Shown: positions 44,985-55,460, counted from the first letter of the stretch. The stretch: 64,000 nt of DNA from Mesorhizobium sp. M1D.F.Ca.ET.043.01.1.1 (GCF_003952385.1 NZ_CP034444.1:4154001-4218000), one strand, 5' to 3'. Notes: a model not told the origin generated them from the sequence alone. Numbers and translations are program-made.

Positions 44985-46319
44985 ATGTCTGAAGGCTGGA
45001 ATTCGAGAACGCGCGCCTGGCGCAGCCGCTGCGGCTTGACACTTGTCGCCGCGCTGATTGCGCTCGGGCCGGCCATGGCGGCGGAAAACACGCTCGATGT
45101 CGCGCCGGACCCCGACCGGAGCCGGGCCGAATACGAGCAGGTCTCCAAGGAAATCACCCTGTCCTCCGAGCGGCTGGCCAAGCTCTCCGCCGACGTCGCG
45201 ACGGTCAAGAAGGACCATGCCTCGATCAGCGCGGCGCTGATCCAGTCGGCCATGACCGAGCAGAAGCTCGGCCAGGACATCGAGGATATCGGCGCCAAGC
45301 TGGAGGGGCTGAAGGCTGAGGAAGAGAAGCTGCACGCCTCGCTGGTGGCACGGCGCGACGTGCTGGCCGAGGTGCTGGGCGCCCTGCAGCGCATGGGGCT
45401 CAACCCGCCGCCGGCGATCCTGGTCAAGCCGGAGGATGCGCTGTCGTCGGTGCGCAGCGCCATCCTGCTCGGCGCCGTGGTGCCGGAATTGCGCCAGCAG
45501 ACCGACAGGCTGATGGCCGATCTCAAGGAACAGACCCGGGTGACGGCCTCGATCGAGGCCGAGCGGGGACGGCTCACCGCTGCCGTCACCGAGCAGACGG
45601 CGGAAAAGAAGCGGCTGACCATGCTGCTCGAAGCCAAGCAGAAGCTGCAGGCCGATACCGAGGCGGCGCTGACCGCCGAGCAGCAGCGCTCGCAGCAACT
45701 GGCGGCCAAGGCCAGCAGCCTCAAGGACCTCATCGCCTCGCTCGAGGCCGACAAGGTACGCAAGGCGGCCGATCAGGCCAGGGCGGCCGATCGGAAATCG
45801 GCTGATGGCGATACGACGGCATCGACGACGGAACCCGCCGCGCCGCCGGTGCCGGAGGGCAATCGTTTGACCGCTTCCGCCCCGTTCGCGGCGCTGCAGG
45901 GCCAGGTCGCGCTGCCGGTCATCGGCAAGATCAAACGGCGCTTCGGGACCGACGACGGCAACGGCGCGATGATGCAGGGCGACATGGTTGCGACACAATC
46001 GGGGGCCATCGTCACCGCGCCGGCGGATGGAAATGTGCTTTATGCGGGGCCGTTTCGTTCCTATGGTCAACTCTTGATCCTCAATGCCGGCGATGGGTAT
46101 CATGTCGTCCTGGCTGGGATGAGCAGAATCAGCGTCGCGACCGGACAGTCGGTGCTCGCAGGAGAGCCGGTTGGCGCGATGGGAGAGGCCCGGGTGGCAA
46201 GCACCTCGGCCTCGCAGAATGGAAATGCCACGCCGGAGCTCTATGTGGAGTTCCGCAAGGATGGAAAACCCGTCGATCCTGCCCCCTGGTGGGCGGACCG
46301 ATTTTCTGGAAGGACGTGA
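44985..46319 (+). CDS. EnvC-like murein hydrolase activator (degenerate M23/LytM)
   Basis: 444 residues: an N-terminal signal/anchor (about residues 10-32), a long coiled coil (about 40-260, many E/K/Q/A), an Ala/Pro linker and a C-terminal LytM domain (KRRFGTDDGNG, APADGNVLYAGPFRSYGQLL). The M23 metal-binding His and HxH residues are not present where expected (the HxH region reads VVLAGM), so it probably activates amidases rather than cutting murein itself. It lies 1 bp before ctpA. Confidence 0.88.
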   Translation: MSEGWNSRTRAWRSRCGLTLVAALIALGPAMAAENTLDVAPDPDRSRAEYEQVSKEITLSSERLAKLSADVATVKKDHASISAALIQSAMTEQKLGQDIEDIGAKLEGLKAEEEKLHASLVARRDVLAEVLGALQRMGLNPPPAILVKPEDALSSVRSAILLGAVVPELRQQTDRLMADLKEQTRVTASIEAERGRLTAAVTEQTAEKKRLTMLLEAKQKLQADTEAALTAEQQRSQQLAAKASSLKDLIASLEADKVRKAADQARAADRKSADGDTTASTTEPAAPPVPEGNRLTASAPFAALQGQVALPVIGKIKRRFGTDDGNGAMMQGDMVATQSGAIVTAPADGNVLYAGPFRSYGQLLILNAGDGYHVVLAGMSRISVATGQSVLAGEPVGAMGEARVASTSASQNGNATPELYVEFRKDGKPVDPAPWWADRFSGRT

Positions 46320-46320
46320 A

Positions 46321-47652
46321 ATGATGCGGAAATTGTCGCTTCTGTTTGCCGGCGCGCTGATGGGCGCATCGGCAATGAGCCTGGTCTACGGCGCACCCGG
46401 CTCGGCGGCGAACGCTGCGGGTTCCGAGACCTACAAGCAACTGGCGATCTTCGGCGACATCTTCGAGCGCGTGCGCGCGCAGTATGTGACGCCGCCGGAC
46501 GACAAGTCGCTGGTCGAGAACGCCATCAACGGCATGCTCGCCTCGCTCGACCCGCACTCCTCCTACATGAATGCCGAACAGGCGCAGGACATGCGCGTGC
46601 AGACCAAGGGCGAGTTCGGCGGCCTCGGCATCGAGGTCACCATGGAAAACGACCTCGTCAAGGTGATCACGCCGATCGATGACACGCCGGCCGCCAAGGC
46701 GGGCGTGCTTGCCGGCGACTACATCGCCAAGATCGACGGCGAGGAGGTGCGCGGCCTCACCCTCAACGACGCCGTCGAGAAGATGCGCGGCCCGGTCAAC
46801 ACGCCGATCAAGCTCACCATCCTGCGCCAGGGCGCCGACAAGCCGATCGAGCTGACGGTCGTGCGCGACATCATCAAGGTCAAGGCGGTGAAGTACCGGG
46901 TCGAGAACGACGTCGGTTACATGAAGATCACCTCCTTCACCGAAAAGACCTATGACGATCTCGAGAACGCCATCGAGAACATCAAGAAGCAGGTGCCGAA
47001 CGACAAGCTGAAGGGCTATGTGCTCGATCTGCGCCTCAACCCGGGCGGCCTGCTCGACCAGGCGGTGAGCGTGTCGGACGCCTTCCTGAAGCGCGGCGAG
47101 ATCGTTTCGACCCGCGGCCGCGACCCGAAGGACGTCACCCGTTTCGACGCCAAGCCGAAGCAGAGCGACGACATCGGCGGCAAGCCCCTGATCGTGCTGG
47201 TCAATGGCGGCTCGGCGAGCGCGTCCGAGATCGTCGCCGGCGCGCTGCAGGATCTGCGCCGCGCCACCGTGGTCGGCACGCAGTCCTTCGGCAAGGGCTC
47301 GGTGCAGACCATCATCCCGCTCGGCGAGAATGGCGCGCTCAGGCTCACCACGGCGCTCTATTACACGCCGTCGGGCAAGTCGATCCAGGGCAAGGGCATC
47401 ACACCCGACATCAAGGTCGACCAGCCGCTGCCGCCGGACCTGCAGGGCAGAGACCTGACCCGTGGCGAATCCGACCTCAAGGGCCATATCAAGGGCGCCG
47501 ACGAGAGCTCGACCGGCTCGGGCTCGGCCGCCTATGTGCCGCCGGAGCCGAAGGACGACCTGCAGCTGATCTATGCCGAACAGCTGCTGCGCGGCCAAAA
47601 GACCGATCCGGCCTTCCCGCCGAACCCGGACAAGGCTGTGCTGAACCAGTAA
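46321..47652 (+). CDS. ctpA: Carboxy-terminal processing peptidase (S41)
   Basis: 443 residues from the first ATG of the doublet at 46321. Signal segment MMRKLSLLFAGALMGASAMS, a PDZ domain (GLGIEVTMENDLVKVITPID), then the S41 catalytic domain with Ser in NGGSASASEIVAGALQD and Lys in GTQSFGKGSVQT. It trims periplasmic proteins and often acts with murein hydrolases. The short gap to the envC-like gene suggests cotranscription. Confidence 0.96.
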   Translation: MMRKLSLLFAGALMGASAMSLVYGAPGSAANAAGSETYKQLAIFGDIFERVRAQYVTPPDDKSLVENAINGMLASLDPHSSYMNAEQAQDMRVQTKGEFGGLGIEVTMENDLVKVITPIDDTPAAKAGVLAGDYIAKIDGEEVRGLTLNDAVEKMRGPVNTPIKLTILRQGADKPIELTVVRDIIKVKAVKYRVENDVGYMKITSFTEKTYDDLENAIENIKKQVPNDKLKGYVLDLRLNPGGLLDQAVSVSDAFLKRGEIVSTRGRDPKDVTRFDAKPKQSDDIGGKPLIVLVNGGSASASEIVAGALQDLRRATVVGTQSFGKGSVQTIIPLGENGALRLTTALYYTPSGKSIQGKGITPDIKVDQPLPPDLQGRDLTRGESDLKGHIKGADESSTGSGSAAYVPPEPKDDLQLIYAEQLLRGQKTDPAFPPNPDKAVLNQ

Positions 47653-47828
47653 AGGCGGATGGCCGGAGCATATCGCTCTGGCCGACCGAGCGAAGCGATG
47701 CAATGCTGCCGGGACCGCGAGGTTCCGGCAGTTTGATCCGGGGATGGGCGCGCCGGGGCGCCGAGGGTTGAATTCGCTCGTGAGCGCTGACAATGCGATC
47801 AGCAGCGTCACGGGCTTGGGGATGCGGC

Positions 47829-49028
47829 TTGGCTGACATCGACAAGGACATCGAACGCCCGCTCGGACAGACGATCCGGCTTCAGCGCCCTGCCGCGCGC
47901 GGCATCAGCGCCGGCGCGCTTGGCGCGGCGGTTGCCGTCCTTGCCGTGGTCGGCATTTCCGGTGCGATCGCGTTGCGGGAAAAGCCTTTCCGCAAGCCGG
48001 AAGGGGTGGCCGTTTCGACGCCGAAGGTGACCGTGGCGCCAACCCCAGCGCCGGCACCGGCGGCAACGCCGGCACCGGCCGAGGTGGCGACGGCGAGCCC
48101 CAATGCGAGCACACCGATGAAGAGCGGCGGCCCGCAGATCATCCATGTCCAGACCGAAGAAGGCGACGGCCCGCCCAAGGCGGGTATCGTGATCCGCGAT
48201 CCTTCGGCACTCGGGCAGAACCTGAAGGTCGCGCATATCCCGGACAGGGCGCTGATCGAGGCCGGCGACAGCGGTCCGCTGCCGGTCCGCTCCGCCGACG
48301 GCAGGCGGCCGTTCGACGTCTACGCGCGGCCGTGGTCCGGCGCGCGCGGCGCGCGCGTGGCGATCGTCATCGGCGGGCTCGCCGTCTCGCAGACCGGCAC
48401 GCAGGCGGCGATCGCCAAATTGCCGGCCGAGGTGACGCTGGCTTTCGCGCCGCAAGGCAACAGCATCGACCGCTGGATGAAGGCGGCGCGGCAGGGCGGC
48501 CACGAGATCGTCATGCAGGTACCGCTCGAGCCGTTCGACTATCCGAACGTCAATCCGGGCCGCAACACGCTGACGGTCTCGGCGAGCCCGGAGGAGAACC
48601 TGAAGAGCCTGCACTGGGCGCTGTCCAGGACGACCAACTATACCGGCGTCATGAATTACATGGGCGCGCGCTTTTCGGCGGATGCCAACGCGATGGCGTC
48701 GTTCATGGCCGAACTCGGCAAGCGAGGGCTTGCCTATGTCGACGACGGCTCGTCCGCGCGGAGCCTGGCGCCCGACCTCGCGCTGAAGGACGGGGTGCCG
48801 TTCGTGGCCGGCGACATGGCGATCGACGCGGTGCAGGACCGCGGTGAGATCCTCAAGAAGCTGGACAGCCTGGAAGCGACGGCACGGGCCAAAGGCACCG
48901 CCGTCGGCATCGGCTCGGCTTTCGATATCACCGTCGACACGGTCGCGTCCTGGGTGGCGGAAGCGAAGAAGCGCGGCATTGAGATTGTGCCCATCTCGGC
49001 TGTCGCCATAGATCCCCAAAAAGGCTAG
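47829..49028 (+). CDS. Divergent polysaccharide deacetylase family protein
   Basis: 399 residues from TTG 47829 ([13 protein letters not shown]), which has GGGGA about 8 bp upstream. An ATG at 47793 would add 12 residues without similarity. One membrane helix (about 28-50) and a Pro/Ala linker precede a periplasmic domain of the divergent polysaccharide deacetylase family ([46 protein letters not shown]). It may act in envelope maintenance. The order envC-ctpA-this gene-rppH is conserved in Rhizobiales as I recall. Confidence 0.87.
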   Translation: MADIDKDIERPLGQTIRLQRPAARGISAGALGAAVAVLAVVGISGAIALREKPFRKPEGVAVSTPKVTVAPTPAPAPAATPAPAEVATASPNASTPMKSGGPQIIHVQTEEGDGPPKAGIVIRDPSALGQNLKVAHIPDRALIEAGDSGPLPVRSADGRRPFDVYARPWSGARGARVAIVIGGLAVSQTGTQAAIAKLPAEVTLAFAPQGNSIDRWMKAARQGGHEIVMQVPLEPFDYPNVNPGRNTLTVSASPEENLKSLHWALSRTTNYTGVMNYMGARFSADANAMASFMAELGKRGLAYVDDGSSARSLAPDLALKDGVPFVAGDMAIDAVQDRGEILKKLDSLEATARAKGTAVGIGSAFDITVDTVASWVAEAKKRGIEIVPISAVAIDPQKG

Positions 49029-49060
49029 TCACGGCTTCCCGCCGATACCGGAATCCGGAA

Positions 49061-49579
49061 ATGTCCAAGAAATTGATCGATCCCGAGACACTGCCTTATC
49101 GTCCCTGCGTCGGGCTGATGATCCTCAACCGCGCCGGGCTGGTCTGGGTCGGGCATCGCATCGCCGAGCCGGACAGCGAGTTTTCCGGCACGACGAAACT
49201 CTGGCAGATGCCGCAGGGCGGCATCGACAAGGGCGAGGAACCGCTGACGGCCGCCGGGCGCGAGCTTTACGAGGAAACCGGCATGCGCAGCGTGTCGCTG
49301 CTCGCCGAGGCGCCGCACTGGATCAACTACGACCTGCCACCGCATCTGGTCGGCGTCGCCTTCAAGGGTCGCTATCGCGGCCAGACGCAAAAGTGGTTCG
49401 CCTACCGCTTCGAGGGCGACGAGAGCGAGATCGAGATCAATCCGCCGCCGGGCGGCCACACGGCCGAATTCGACCGATGGGCATGGCGGCCGATGCAGGA
49501 ACTGCCCGACCTCATCGTGCCGTTCAAGCGCCAGGTCTACGAGCAGGTGGTGGCGGCGTTCCGGCATCTGGTCCGCTAG
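49061..49579 (+). CDS. rppH: RNA pyrophosphohydrolase
   Basis: Removes pyrophosphate from mRNA 5' ends and so starts decay. 172 residues. The Nudix box is complete in [20 protein letters not shown] with TGM following. The N-terminus [20 protein letters not shown] and C-terminus fit the family. Confidence 0.95.
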   Translation: MSKKLIDPETLPYRPCVGLMILNRAGLVWVGHRIAEPDSEFSGTTKLWQMPQGGIDKGEEPLTAAGRELYEETGMRSVSLLAEAPHWINYDLPPHLVGVAFKGRYRGQTQKWFAYRFEGDESEIEINPPPGGHTAEFDRWAWRPMQELPDLIVPFKRQVYEQVVAAFRHLVR

Positions 49580-49651
49580 AAGTCGAGGCCGCGGTTGCCG
49601 CGCTGGCACCGGCGTCCTAATGATTTGCCTTGATGCAATGAGGGGGTCGCC

Positions 49652-50797
49652 ATGAATGACGACACCGGACGCGGTTTCCCGGCTCCAGACGGCGCCGGCG
49701 GTTCGACGGTCAGCGAAGCGGCGGCCGGCGCGATCCTGACCATCGATCTCGGCGCCATCCGCGAGAACTACCGGCGGCTGAAGGCGCGGCTGGCGGGTGT
49801 GCGCTGCGCCGGCGTGCTCAAGGCCGACGGCTATGGCCTCGGCGCCGCGCAGGTGGCCTCGGCGCTGATCAAGGACGGTTGCGACATCTTTTTCGTCGCT
49901 CTGCTCGGCGAGGGCATCGCGCTGCGCAAGGCCCTTGGGCCAGGACATGACATCTTTGTCCTCAACGGCCTGCCGCCGGGCTCCGAACCGGAAGCTCTTG
50001 CTGCCGGACTTCATCCCGTCATCAACAGCACCGCTCAGCTGAAGGCGTGGCGCGAGGCGGCGCGGGCAGCCGGCCGAAAGCTGTCGGCCGCGGTCCAGGT
50101 CGACAGCGGCATGTCGCGTCTCGGCATGCCGCCGGCCGACGTCGAGGCGCTCGCGACGGATGCGTTCGACGGCATCGATATCCGCTTCGTGATGAGCCAT
50201 CTTGCCTGCGCCGACGAGCCGCGCAATCCCGCGAATGAAGCGCAGCGGCTGGCCTTCGAGCGGTTGCGCAAAATGCTGCCCGCGGCGCGGGCTTCGCTCG
50301 CCAATTCGTCCGGCATCTTTCTCGGGCCAGCTTATCACTACGATCTCGCTCGTCCCGGTGCGGCGCTTTACGGCGTCAACCCGACGCCGGGCGAGGCCAA
50401 CCCGATGCTGCCGGTGGTGCGGCTGCAGGCGAAGGTGGCGCAGACGCGCAGTGTCGGAGACGGCGCCGGCATCGGCTACGGCCACACCCATCATGCGCGC
50501 GGACCGCTCCGGCTGGCGACGATCTCGCTCGGCTATGCCGACGGCTGGCACCGGCGCGCCGCTTCGGCCGCCTGGTTCGAGGGCGCGCGGCTGCCCTTCG
50601 TCGGGCGGGTGTCGATGGATTCGATCATCCTCGACATCTCGGCGCTTCCAGCCGGCACACCGGGCGAGGGCGACCTCGTCGAGCTCATCGGCCCGTCGCA
50701 AAGCGTCGACGACGCGGCCGCGCATGCCGGCACCATCGGCTACGAGGTGCTGACCAGCCTGGGCGCGCGTTTTCACCGCCGCTACATCGGCGGATGA
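49652..50797 (+). CDS. alr: Alanine racemase
   Basis: PLP enzyme interconverting L- and D-alanine. 381 residues. The PLP lysine lies in GVLKADGYGLGAAQVA. The catalytic tyrosine region is GIGYGHTHHARG, followed by TISLGYADGWHRR and GRVSMDSIILDIS. The ATG has GAGGGGG upstream. The neighbouring dadA suggests a catabolic role (DadX-like), though a wall-synthesis role is also possible. Confidence 0.94.
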   Translation: MNDDTGRGFPAPDGAGGSTVSEAAAGAILTIDLGAIRENYRRLKARLAGVRCAGVLKADGYGLGAAQVASALIKDGCDIFFVALLGEGIALRKALGPGHDIFVLNGLPPGSEPEALAAGLHPVINSTAQLKAWREAARAAGRKLSAAVQVDSGMSRLGMPPADVEALATDAFDGIDIRFVMSHLACADEPRNPANEAQRLAFERLRKMLPAARASLANSSGIFLGPAYHYDLARPGAALYGVNPTPGEANPMLPVVRLQAKVAQTRSVGDGAGIGYGHTHHARGPLRLATISLGYADGWHRRAASAAWFEGARLPFVGRVSMDSIILDISALPAGTPGEGDLVELIGPSQSVDDAAAHAGTIGYEVLTSLGARFHRRYIGG

Positions 50798-50890
50798 CCG
50801 GCAACCCCTTGGCGGACGCTGCAAAATCCGGCAGACAGATTGAACGACCGGGACGCGGCTGTGCCGCGATCGGCTTTGAGGGAGCATTGA

Positions 50891-52150
50891 ATGACAGTCC
50901 TGGTGCTGGGCGGCGGCGTGATCGGAATCACCACCGCCTATTTCCTTGCCGAGGCCGGCCATGAAGTCACGGTTATCGACCGGCAGCAGGGGCCCGCGCT
51001 GGAAACCAGCTTCGCCAATGCCGGCGAAGTGTCCCCCGGCTATGCCTCGCCATGGGCCGGGCCCGGCATCCCGGTGAAAGCCGTCAAATGGCTCTTGATG
51101 AAATACGGCCCGCTGGTGGTGCGGCCGGCCTTCGATCCGCATATGTGGACGTGGCTCTTGAAGATGCTGCGCAACTGCACCGCCGAGCGCTATGCGCTGA
51201 ACAAGTCGCGCATGGTGCCTCTGGCCGAATACAGCCGCGACACGCTGAAGGCGCTGCGCGCGGCAGCCGGCATCACCTATGACGAGCGGTCAAAGGGCAC
51301 GCTGCAGCTCTTCCGCAAGCAGAAACAGCTCGACGGCACCGGCGGCGATGTCGAGGTGCTGAAGAAATACGGCGTTCCCTATGAGCTCCTCGACCGGGAT
51401 GGCTGTATCGCGGCCGAGCCGGCGCTGGCCGGCGTGCGGGAAAAATTTGTCGGCGGGCTGAGATTGCCCGGCGACGAGACCGGCGACTGCAAGATGTTCA
51501 CCGACAGGCTGGCCGAGCTTTGCGTGGCGCGCGGCGTCGCGTTCGAATACGGCACGACCATCCGGCGCGTCGTCAGGAACCGCAACCGTGTCGTCCAGGT
51601 CGGCACCGACAAGGGCTGGCGGACGGCGGACGCCTATGTGATGGCGCTGGGCAGCTATTCGGCACCCTTCATGCGCAAGATGAAGCGGCCGATCCCGGTC
51701 TATCCGGTCAAGGGCTATTCGATCACCGTGCCGATCACGGATGCGGCGGCAGCGCCGGTTTCGACGATCATGGACGAGACCTACAAGGTGGCGATCACCA
51801 GGCTTGGCGACCGCATCCGCGTCGGCGGCACGGCGGAGATTTCGGGCTTCGACCTCCGCCTGCATGAATCGCGCCGCCGCACGCTCGAGCATTCGGTCGG
51901 CGACCTGTTTCCGGGCGGCGGCGACCTCAAGGCGGCGAGTTTCTGGTGCGGCCTCAGGCCGATGACGCCGGATGGGCCGCCGCTGATCGGCCAGAGCGAG
52001 CTGTCCAACCTCTATCTCAACACCGGCCACGGCACGCTGGGCTGGACCATGGCATGCGGCTCGGCCCGGGTGCTTGCCGACATCATGTCCAGCCGGGTTC
52101 CGGAGATCAACGCCCTCGACCTCAGCCCGGAACGGTACCTCAGGGCTTAA
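50891..52150 (+). CDS. dadA: D-amino-acid dehydrogenase
   Basis: Oxidises D-alanine and other D-amino acids to 2-oxo acids and passes electrons to the quinone pool. 419 residues. The FAD motif is [20 protein letters not shown], the conserved [19 protein letters not shown] follows, and the C-terminus has [16 protein letters not shown] and [30 protein letters not shown] ribosome binding site precedes the ATG. With alr it forms an L-alanine to pyruvate route. Confidence 0.95.
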   Translation: MTVLVLGGGVIGITTAYFLAEAGHEVTVIDRQQGPALETSFANAGEVSPGYASPWAGPGIPVKAVKWLLMKYGPLVVRPAFDPHMWTWLLKMLRNCTAERYALNKSRMVPLAEYSRDTLKALRAAAGITYDERSKGTLQLFRKQKQLDGTGGDVEVLKKYGVPYELLDRDGCIAAEPALAGVREKFVGGLRLPGDETGDCKMFTDRLAELCVARGVAFEYGTTIRRVVRNRNRVVQVGTDKGWRTADAYVMALGSYSAPFMRKMKRPIPVYPVKGYSITVPITDAAAAPVSTIMDETYKVAITRLGDRIRVGGTAEISGFDLRLHESRRRTLEHSVGDLFPGGGDLKAASFWCGLRPMTPDGPPLIGQSELSNLYLNTGHGTLGWTMACGSARVLADIMSSRVPEINALDLSPERYLRA

Positions 52151-52152
52151 TC

Positions 52153-52725
52153 TCAGAACGCCTGCCTGACCCAGGCGTCGCTGAACAGCAGCCGGTAGGC
52201 CCAGCCGATCGTGACATTGGTGGCGACCGGCTGCGAATGGGCGAGATAGTCGTCATAGATCGGCTTCATGCGGCGGTAGAACGCCGGGTCGAGCACCACC
52301 ATGCCATTCTCCGAGTCGTGGAAGAAGCTGCGGTTGTTGAGGTTGACCGAGGAGATGGTCACCAGGCGCTGATCGATCATCATGATCTTCGAATGCAGCA
52401 CCACGTCGGGCGCCTTGAACTCGCGGATGTCGATGCGGTCGCCGTATCTCTCGACGAACAGCTTGTTGAGCGCGGTGAGGAAGCGGCCGCCGATGTCGCC
52501 CTTGAGGTCGATGCGGCCGACGACGGCGATCGTGACCCCGCGGGCCAGCGCCCGGTCGAACGCTCGGGCGAGGCTGGGCGTTAGGTTGAGATAGGGATTG
52601 ACGATCTCGATCCGGTGCTCGGCCGTGTCGATCAGCTCGACGAAGTAGCTTTCGAGCGCGTGGCCGCCGACGAAGCCGCCCGGATGTGGGCGCCGCTCGC
52701 CGATGACGCCGAGAAGGTGGTGAGC
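52153..52725 (-). pseudogene. Phospholipase D-like gene, 5' part missing
   Basis: The minus-strand frame is open from a TGA at 52726-52728 down to 52153 and encodes only the second half of a PLD/cardiolipin-synthase-like protein: FVGGHALESYFVELIDTAEH, then IEIVNPYLN, then the second HKD motif as HSKIMMIDQRL with SSVNLNNRSFFHDSENG. A first HKD half is not found upstream, where a LysR gene begins within about 30 bp. No ATG, GTG or TTG start precedes the conserved part; the first usable start (GTG at 52404) would leave only 83 residues. Confidence 0.78.
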
Positions 52726-52757
52726 TCATTCGTGCTGGATCCGCCTTGAAGGTGGAT

Positions 52758-53639
52758 CTACACGAACAGCCCCTTTTCCCGCTCCACTGCCTTGGTGATG
52801 AAATTGGCGACGAGCTGGACGCGGCGCAGCGGCCGCACCGATTCGTGATAGACCAGCCAATAGGCGCGGCGGATCGGCGCCACGATGTCGACCGGCACCA
52901 GCTCCGGCATCGAGCGGGCTACGAAGGTGTGCAGGATGCCGATGCCGGCGCCGGAACGCACGGCTTCCGCCTGGCCGAGCGCCGAGGAGATGGCGAAGCT
53001 CGAGCGCCAGTCCGGGCTGAACTCGGCGGCATAGTCGAGCGAGGGGCTGACGATGAGATCCGGCACGTAGCCGATCAGCGTATGCCGGCCGAGATCGGCC
53101 GCCGTCTTCGGCAACCCGTTCGCCTCGACATAGGCGCGGGAAGCGAACAGCCCGAGCGTATAGTCGACCAGCTTGCCCGCCACCAATCGTCCCTCGGTCG
53201 GTCGCTCGACGGTGATGGCGATATCGGCCTCGCGCCGCGACAGCGAGAAGGAGCGCGGCACCGGCACCAGCTGGATGGTGAGCTCGCGGTGAAGCGCGGT
53301 CAATTCGCCGAGCCGCTTGGCGAGGAAGGCGACGCCAAATCCGTCGGGCGCGCCGATACGCACCGTGCCCGACACATCGTCGCCCTCGCCGGCGACGGTC
53401 GAGCGCGCGGCGATCATGTCGCCTTCCATGCGCTCGGCGATGTCGAGGAAACGCTCGCCGGCGGGCGTCAGCTCGCTGCCGGTGGTCAGGCGGCGGAAGA
53501 GTTTTGTGCGCAGCGCGTCCTCGAGCGCCGCGATGCGGCGCGAGACGGTGGCGTGGTTGAGCTCCAGGCGTTTCGCCGCGCCGAGGATCTGGCCGGCGCG
53601 CGCCACGGCGAGAAAGATGCGCACGTCATCCCAGTTCAT
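52758..53639 (-). CDS. LysR-family transcription regulator
   Basis: 293 residues. The N-terminal HTH is in MNWDDVRIFLAVARAGQILG and LNHATVSRRIAALEDALRTK, followed by a LysR substrate-binding domain. It is divergent from mmsA with 197 bp between the starts, so mmsA is a plausible target. No operator was identified. Confidence 0.92.
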   Translation of the reverse strand: MNWDDVRIFLAVARAGQILGAAKRLELNHATVSRRIAALEDALRTKLFRRLTTGSELTPAGERFLDIAERMEGDMIAARSTVAGEGDDVSGTVRIGAPDGFGVAFLAKRLGELTALHRELTIQLVPVPRSFSLSRREADIAITVERPTEGRLVAGKLVDYTLGLFASRAYVEANGLPKTAADLGRHTLIGYVPDLIVSPSLDYAAEFSPDWRSSFAISSALGQAEAVRSGAGIGILHTFVARSMPELVPVDIVAPIRRAYWLVYHESVRPLRRVQLVANFITKAVEREKGLFV

Positions 53640-53836
53640 GGGGGTGGTCCGGCAGAACAGAGGGGTGTGCGAAGGAACGCAAGCGTCGGCCCTTTCAGCA
53701 ATCCATCATTTGCGGCAATTGATGCGCAGTCAATGGCCGTTGTCTATTTTCCGCACAACGGTTGCGATTCCGCTCGCGTTGCCTTCGCCGTCGCAAAGGC
53801 GGACAATGCGCCATCACCAAAACAGGGAGAGAAACC

Positions 53837-55333
53837 ATGATCGAGTACGGTCATTTCATCGGCGGCAAGCGTGTCGCCGGCACCAGCGGGCGCAAGCAGG
53901 ACGTGATGCAGCCGATGGACGGCTCCGTGCGCGGTACGGTGGCGCTGGCTTCGCAGGCCGAACTGCGCGCCGCCGTCGAAAACGCCAAGGCAGCGCAGCC
54001 CAAGTGGGCGGCCACCAACCCACAGCGCCGCGTGCGCGTGCTGATGAAGTTTCTTGAGCTGGTCCAGCGCGACTATGAAGAGCTGGCCGATATCCTGGCG
54101 CGCGAGCACGGCAAGACGCTCGCGGACGCGCGCGGCGACATCCAGCGCGGCCTCGAGGTCGTCGAGGTCTGCATCGGGGCGCCGCACATGATGAAGGGCG
54201 AGTTCACCGACGGCGCCGGCCCCGGCATCGACGTCTACTCGATGCGCCAGCCGCTCGGCGTCGTCGCCGGCATCACGCCGTTCAACTTCCCGGCGATGAT
54301 CCCGCTGTGGAAGATCGCGCCGGCGATCGCCTGCGGCAACGCTTTCATCCTGAAACCGTCGGAGCGGGACCCGGGCGTGCCGATCCGCATCGCGGAGCTG
54401 TTTATCGAGGCCGGCCTGCCGGAAGGCGTGCTGAACGTCGTCAACGGCGACAAGGAGGTGGTCGACGCCATCCTCGACGATCCGGACATCAAGGCAATCG
54501 GCTTTGTCGGCTCGACGCCGATCGCCCACTACATCTACTCGCGCGGCACCGCCTCGGGTAAGCGCGTTCAGTGCTTCGGCGGCGCCAAGAACCACATGAT
54601 CATCATGCCCGATGCCGACATGGACCAGACGGTCGATGCGCTGATCGGCGCCGGCTACGGCTCGGCCGGCGAGCGCTGCATGGCGATCTCGGTGGCGGTC
54701 CCGGTCGGCAACGACACCGCCAACCGGCTGATGGAAAAGCTGGTGCCGCGCGTCGAGAGCCTGAAGGTCGGTCCCTCGACCGACTCCTCGGCCGATTTCG
54801 GCCCGCTGGTGACGGCGCAGGCACTGGAGCGCGTCAAGGGCTATGTCGACATCGGCGTCCAGGAAGGCGCCAAGCTGGTCGTCGACGGCCGCGGCTTCAA
54901 GATGCAGGGCTACGAGAACGGCTACTATATGGGCGGCTGCCTGTTCGACAACGTGACGGCCGACATGCGCATCTACAAGGAAGAGATCTTCGGGCCGGTG
55001 CTGTCGGTGGTGCGCGCGCCGCGCTACGAGGATGCGATCAAGCTCGCCAACGACCATGAGATGGGCAATGGCGTCGCCATCTTCACCCGCGACGGCGACG
55101 CCGCGCGCGACTTCGCCTCGCGCGTCCAGGTCGGCATGGTCGGCGTCAACGTGCCGATCCCGGTGCCGATCGCCTACTACACCTTCGGCGGCTGGAAGGC
55201 GTCGTCCTTCGGCGATCTCAACCAGCACGGCCCGGACGCGTTCCGCTTCTATACCAAGACCAAGACGGTCACTTCGCGCTGGCCGTCCGGCATCAAGGAT
55301 GGCGCCGAATTCGTCATCCCGACGATGAACTGA
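53837..55333 (+). CDS. mmsA: Methylmalonate-semialdehyde dehydrogenase (CoA-acylating)
   Basis: Converts methylmalonate or malonate semialdehyde to propionyl- or acetyl-CoA in valine, pyrimidine or inositol breakdown. 498 residues from MIEYGHFIGGKRVAG, preceded by GGGAGAGAAACC; the frame opens upstream but lacks similarity. Seen: GITPFNFPAMIPLWKIAPAI, the CoA-type GGAKNHMIIMPDADMD and catalytic Cys in GSAGERCMAISVAV. The last 45 bp are duplicated just downstream. Confidence 0.94.
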   Translation: MIEYGHFIGGKRVAGTSGRKQDVMQPMDGSVRGTVALASQAELRAAVENAKAAQPKWAATNPQRRVRVLMKFLELVQRDYEELADILAREHGKTLADARGDIQRGLEVVEVCIGAPHMMKGEFTDGAGPGIDVYSMRQPLGVVAGITPFNFPAMIPLWKIAPAIACGNAFILKPSERDPGVPIRIAELFIEAGLPEGVLNVVNGDKEVVDAILDDPDIKAIGFVGSTPIAHYIYSRGTASGKRVQCFGGAKNHMIIMPDADMDQTVDALIGAGYGSAGERCMAISVAVPVGNDTANRLMEKLVPRVESLKVGPSTDSSADFGPLVTAQALERVKGYVDIGVQEGAKLVVDGRGFKMQGYENGYYMGGCLFDNVTADMRIYKEEIFGPVLSVVRAPRYEDAIKLANDHEMGNGVAIFTRDGDAARDFASRVQVGMVGVNVPIPVPIAYYTFGGWKASSFGDLNQHGPDAFRFYTKTKTVTSRWPSGIKDGAEFVIPTMN

Positions 55334-55338
55334 CCGGA
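55289..55338 (+). repeat. 50-bp direct repeat, copy 1 (mmsA 3' end)
   Basis: The last codons of mmsA, its stop and 5 bp beyond are repeated without change at 55385-55434, 96 bp further on. The sequence between copies does not resemble mmsA. Confidence 0.95.
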
Positions 55339-55384
55339 CGGTTTCTCGGTTGCGCGTCCCCGCCTGCGGCTGCGGCGCGCGGCA

Positions 55385-55434
55385 GGCATCAAGGATGGCG
55401 CCGAATTCGTCATCCCGACGATGAACTGACCGGA
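55385..55434 (+). repeat. 50-bp direct repeat, copy 2
   Basis: Identical to 55289-55338. It lies between mmsA and its terminator and encodes nothing by itself. It looks like a partial duplication of the gene end, with a 96-bp period. Confidence 0.95.
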
Positions 55435-55460
55435 GACGATCTGAGAGCTAGCACTGAGGG

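Noticed and set aside
49025..51142. 705-codon minus-strand frame opposite rppH, alr and dadA
   Set aside because: It covers three well-supported genes and shows no motif of its own.
53762..53836. Earlier in-frame start for mmsA
   Set aside because: The extra 25 residues are Arg-rich and unlike the family, while ATG 53837 has a good purine-rich site upstream.
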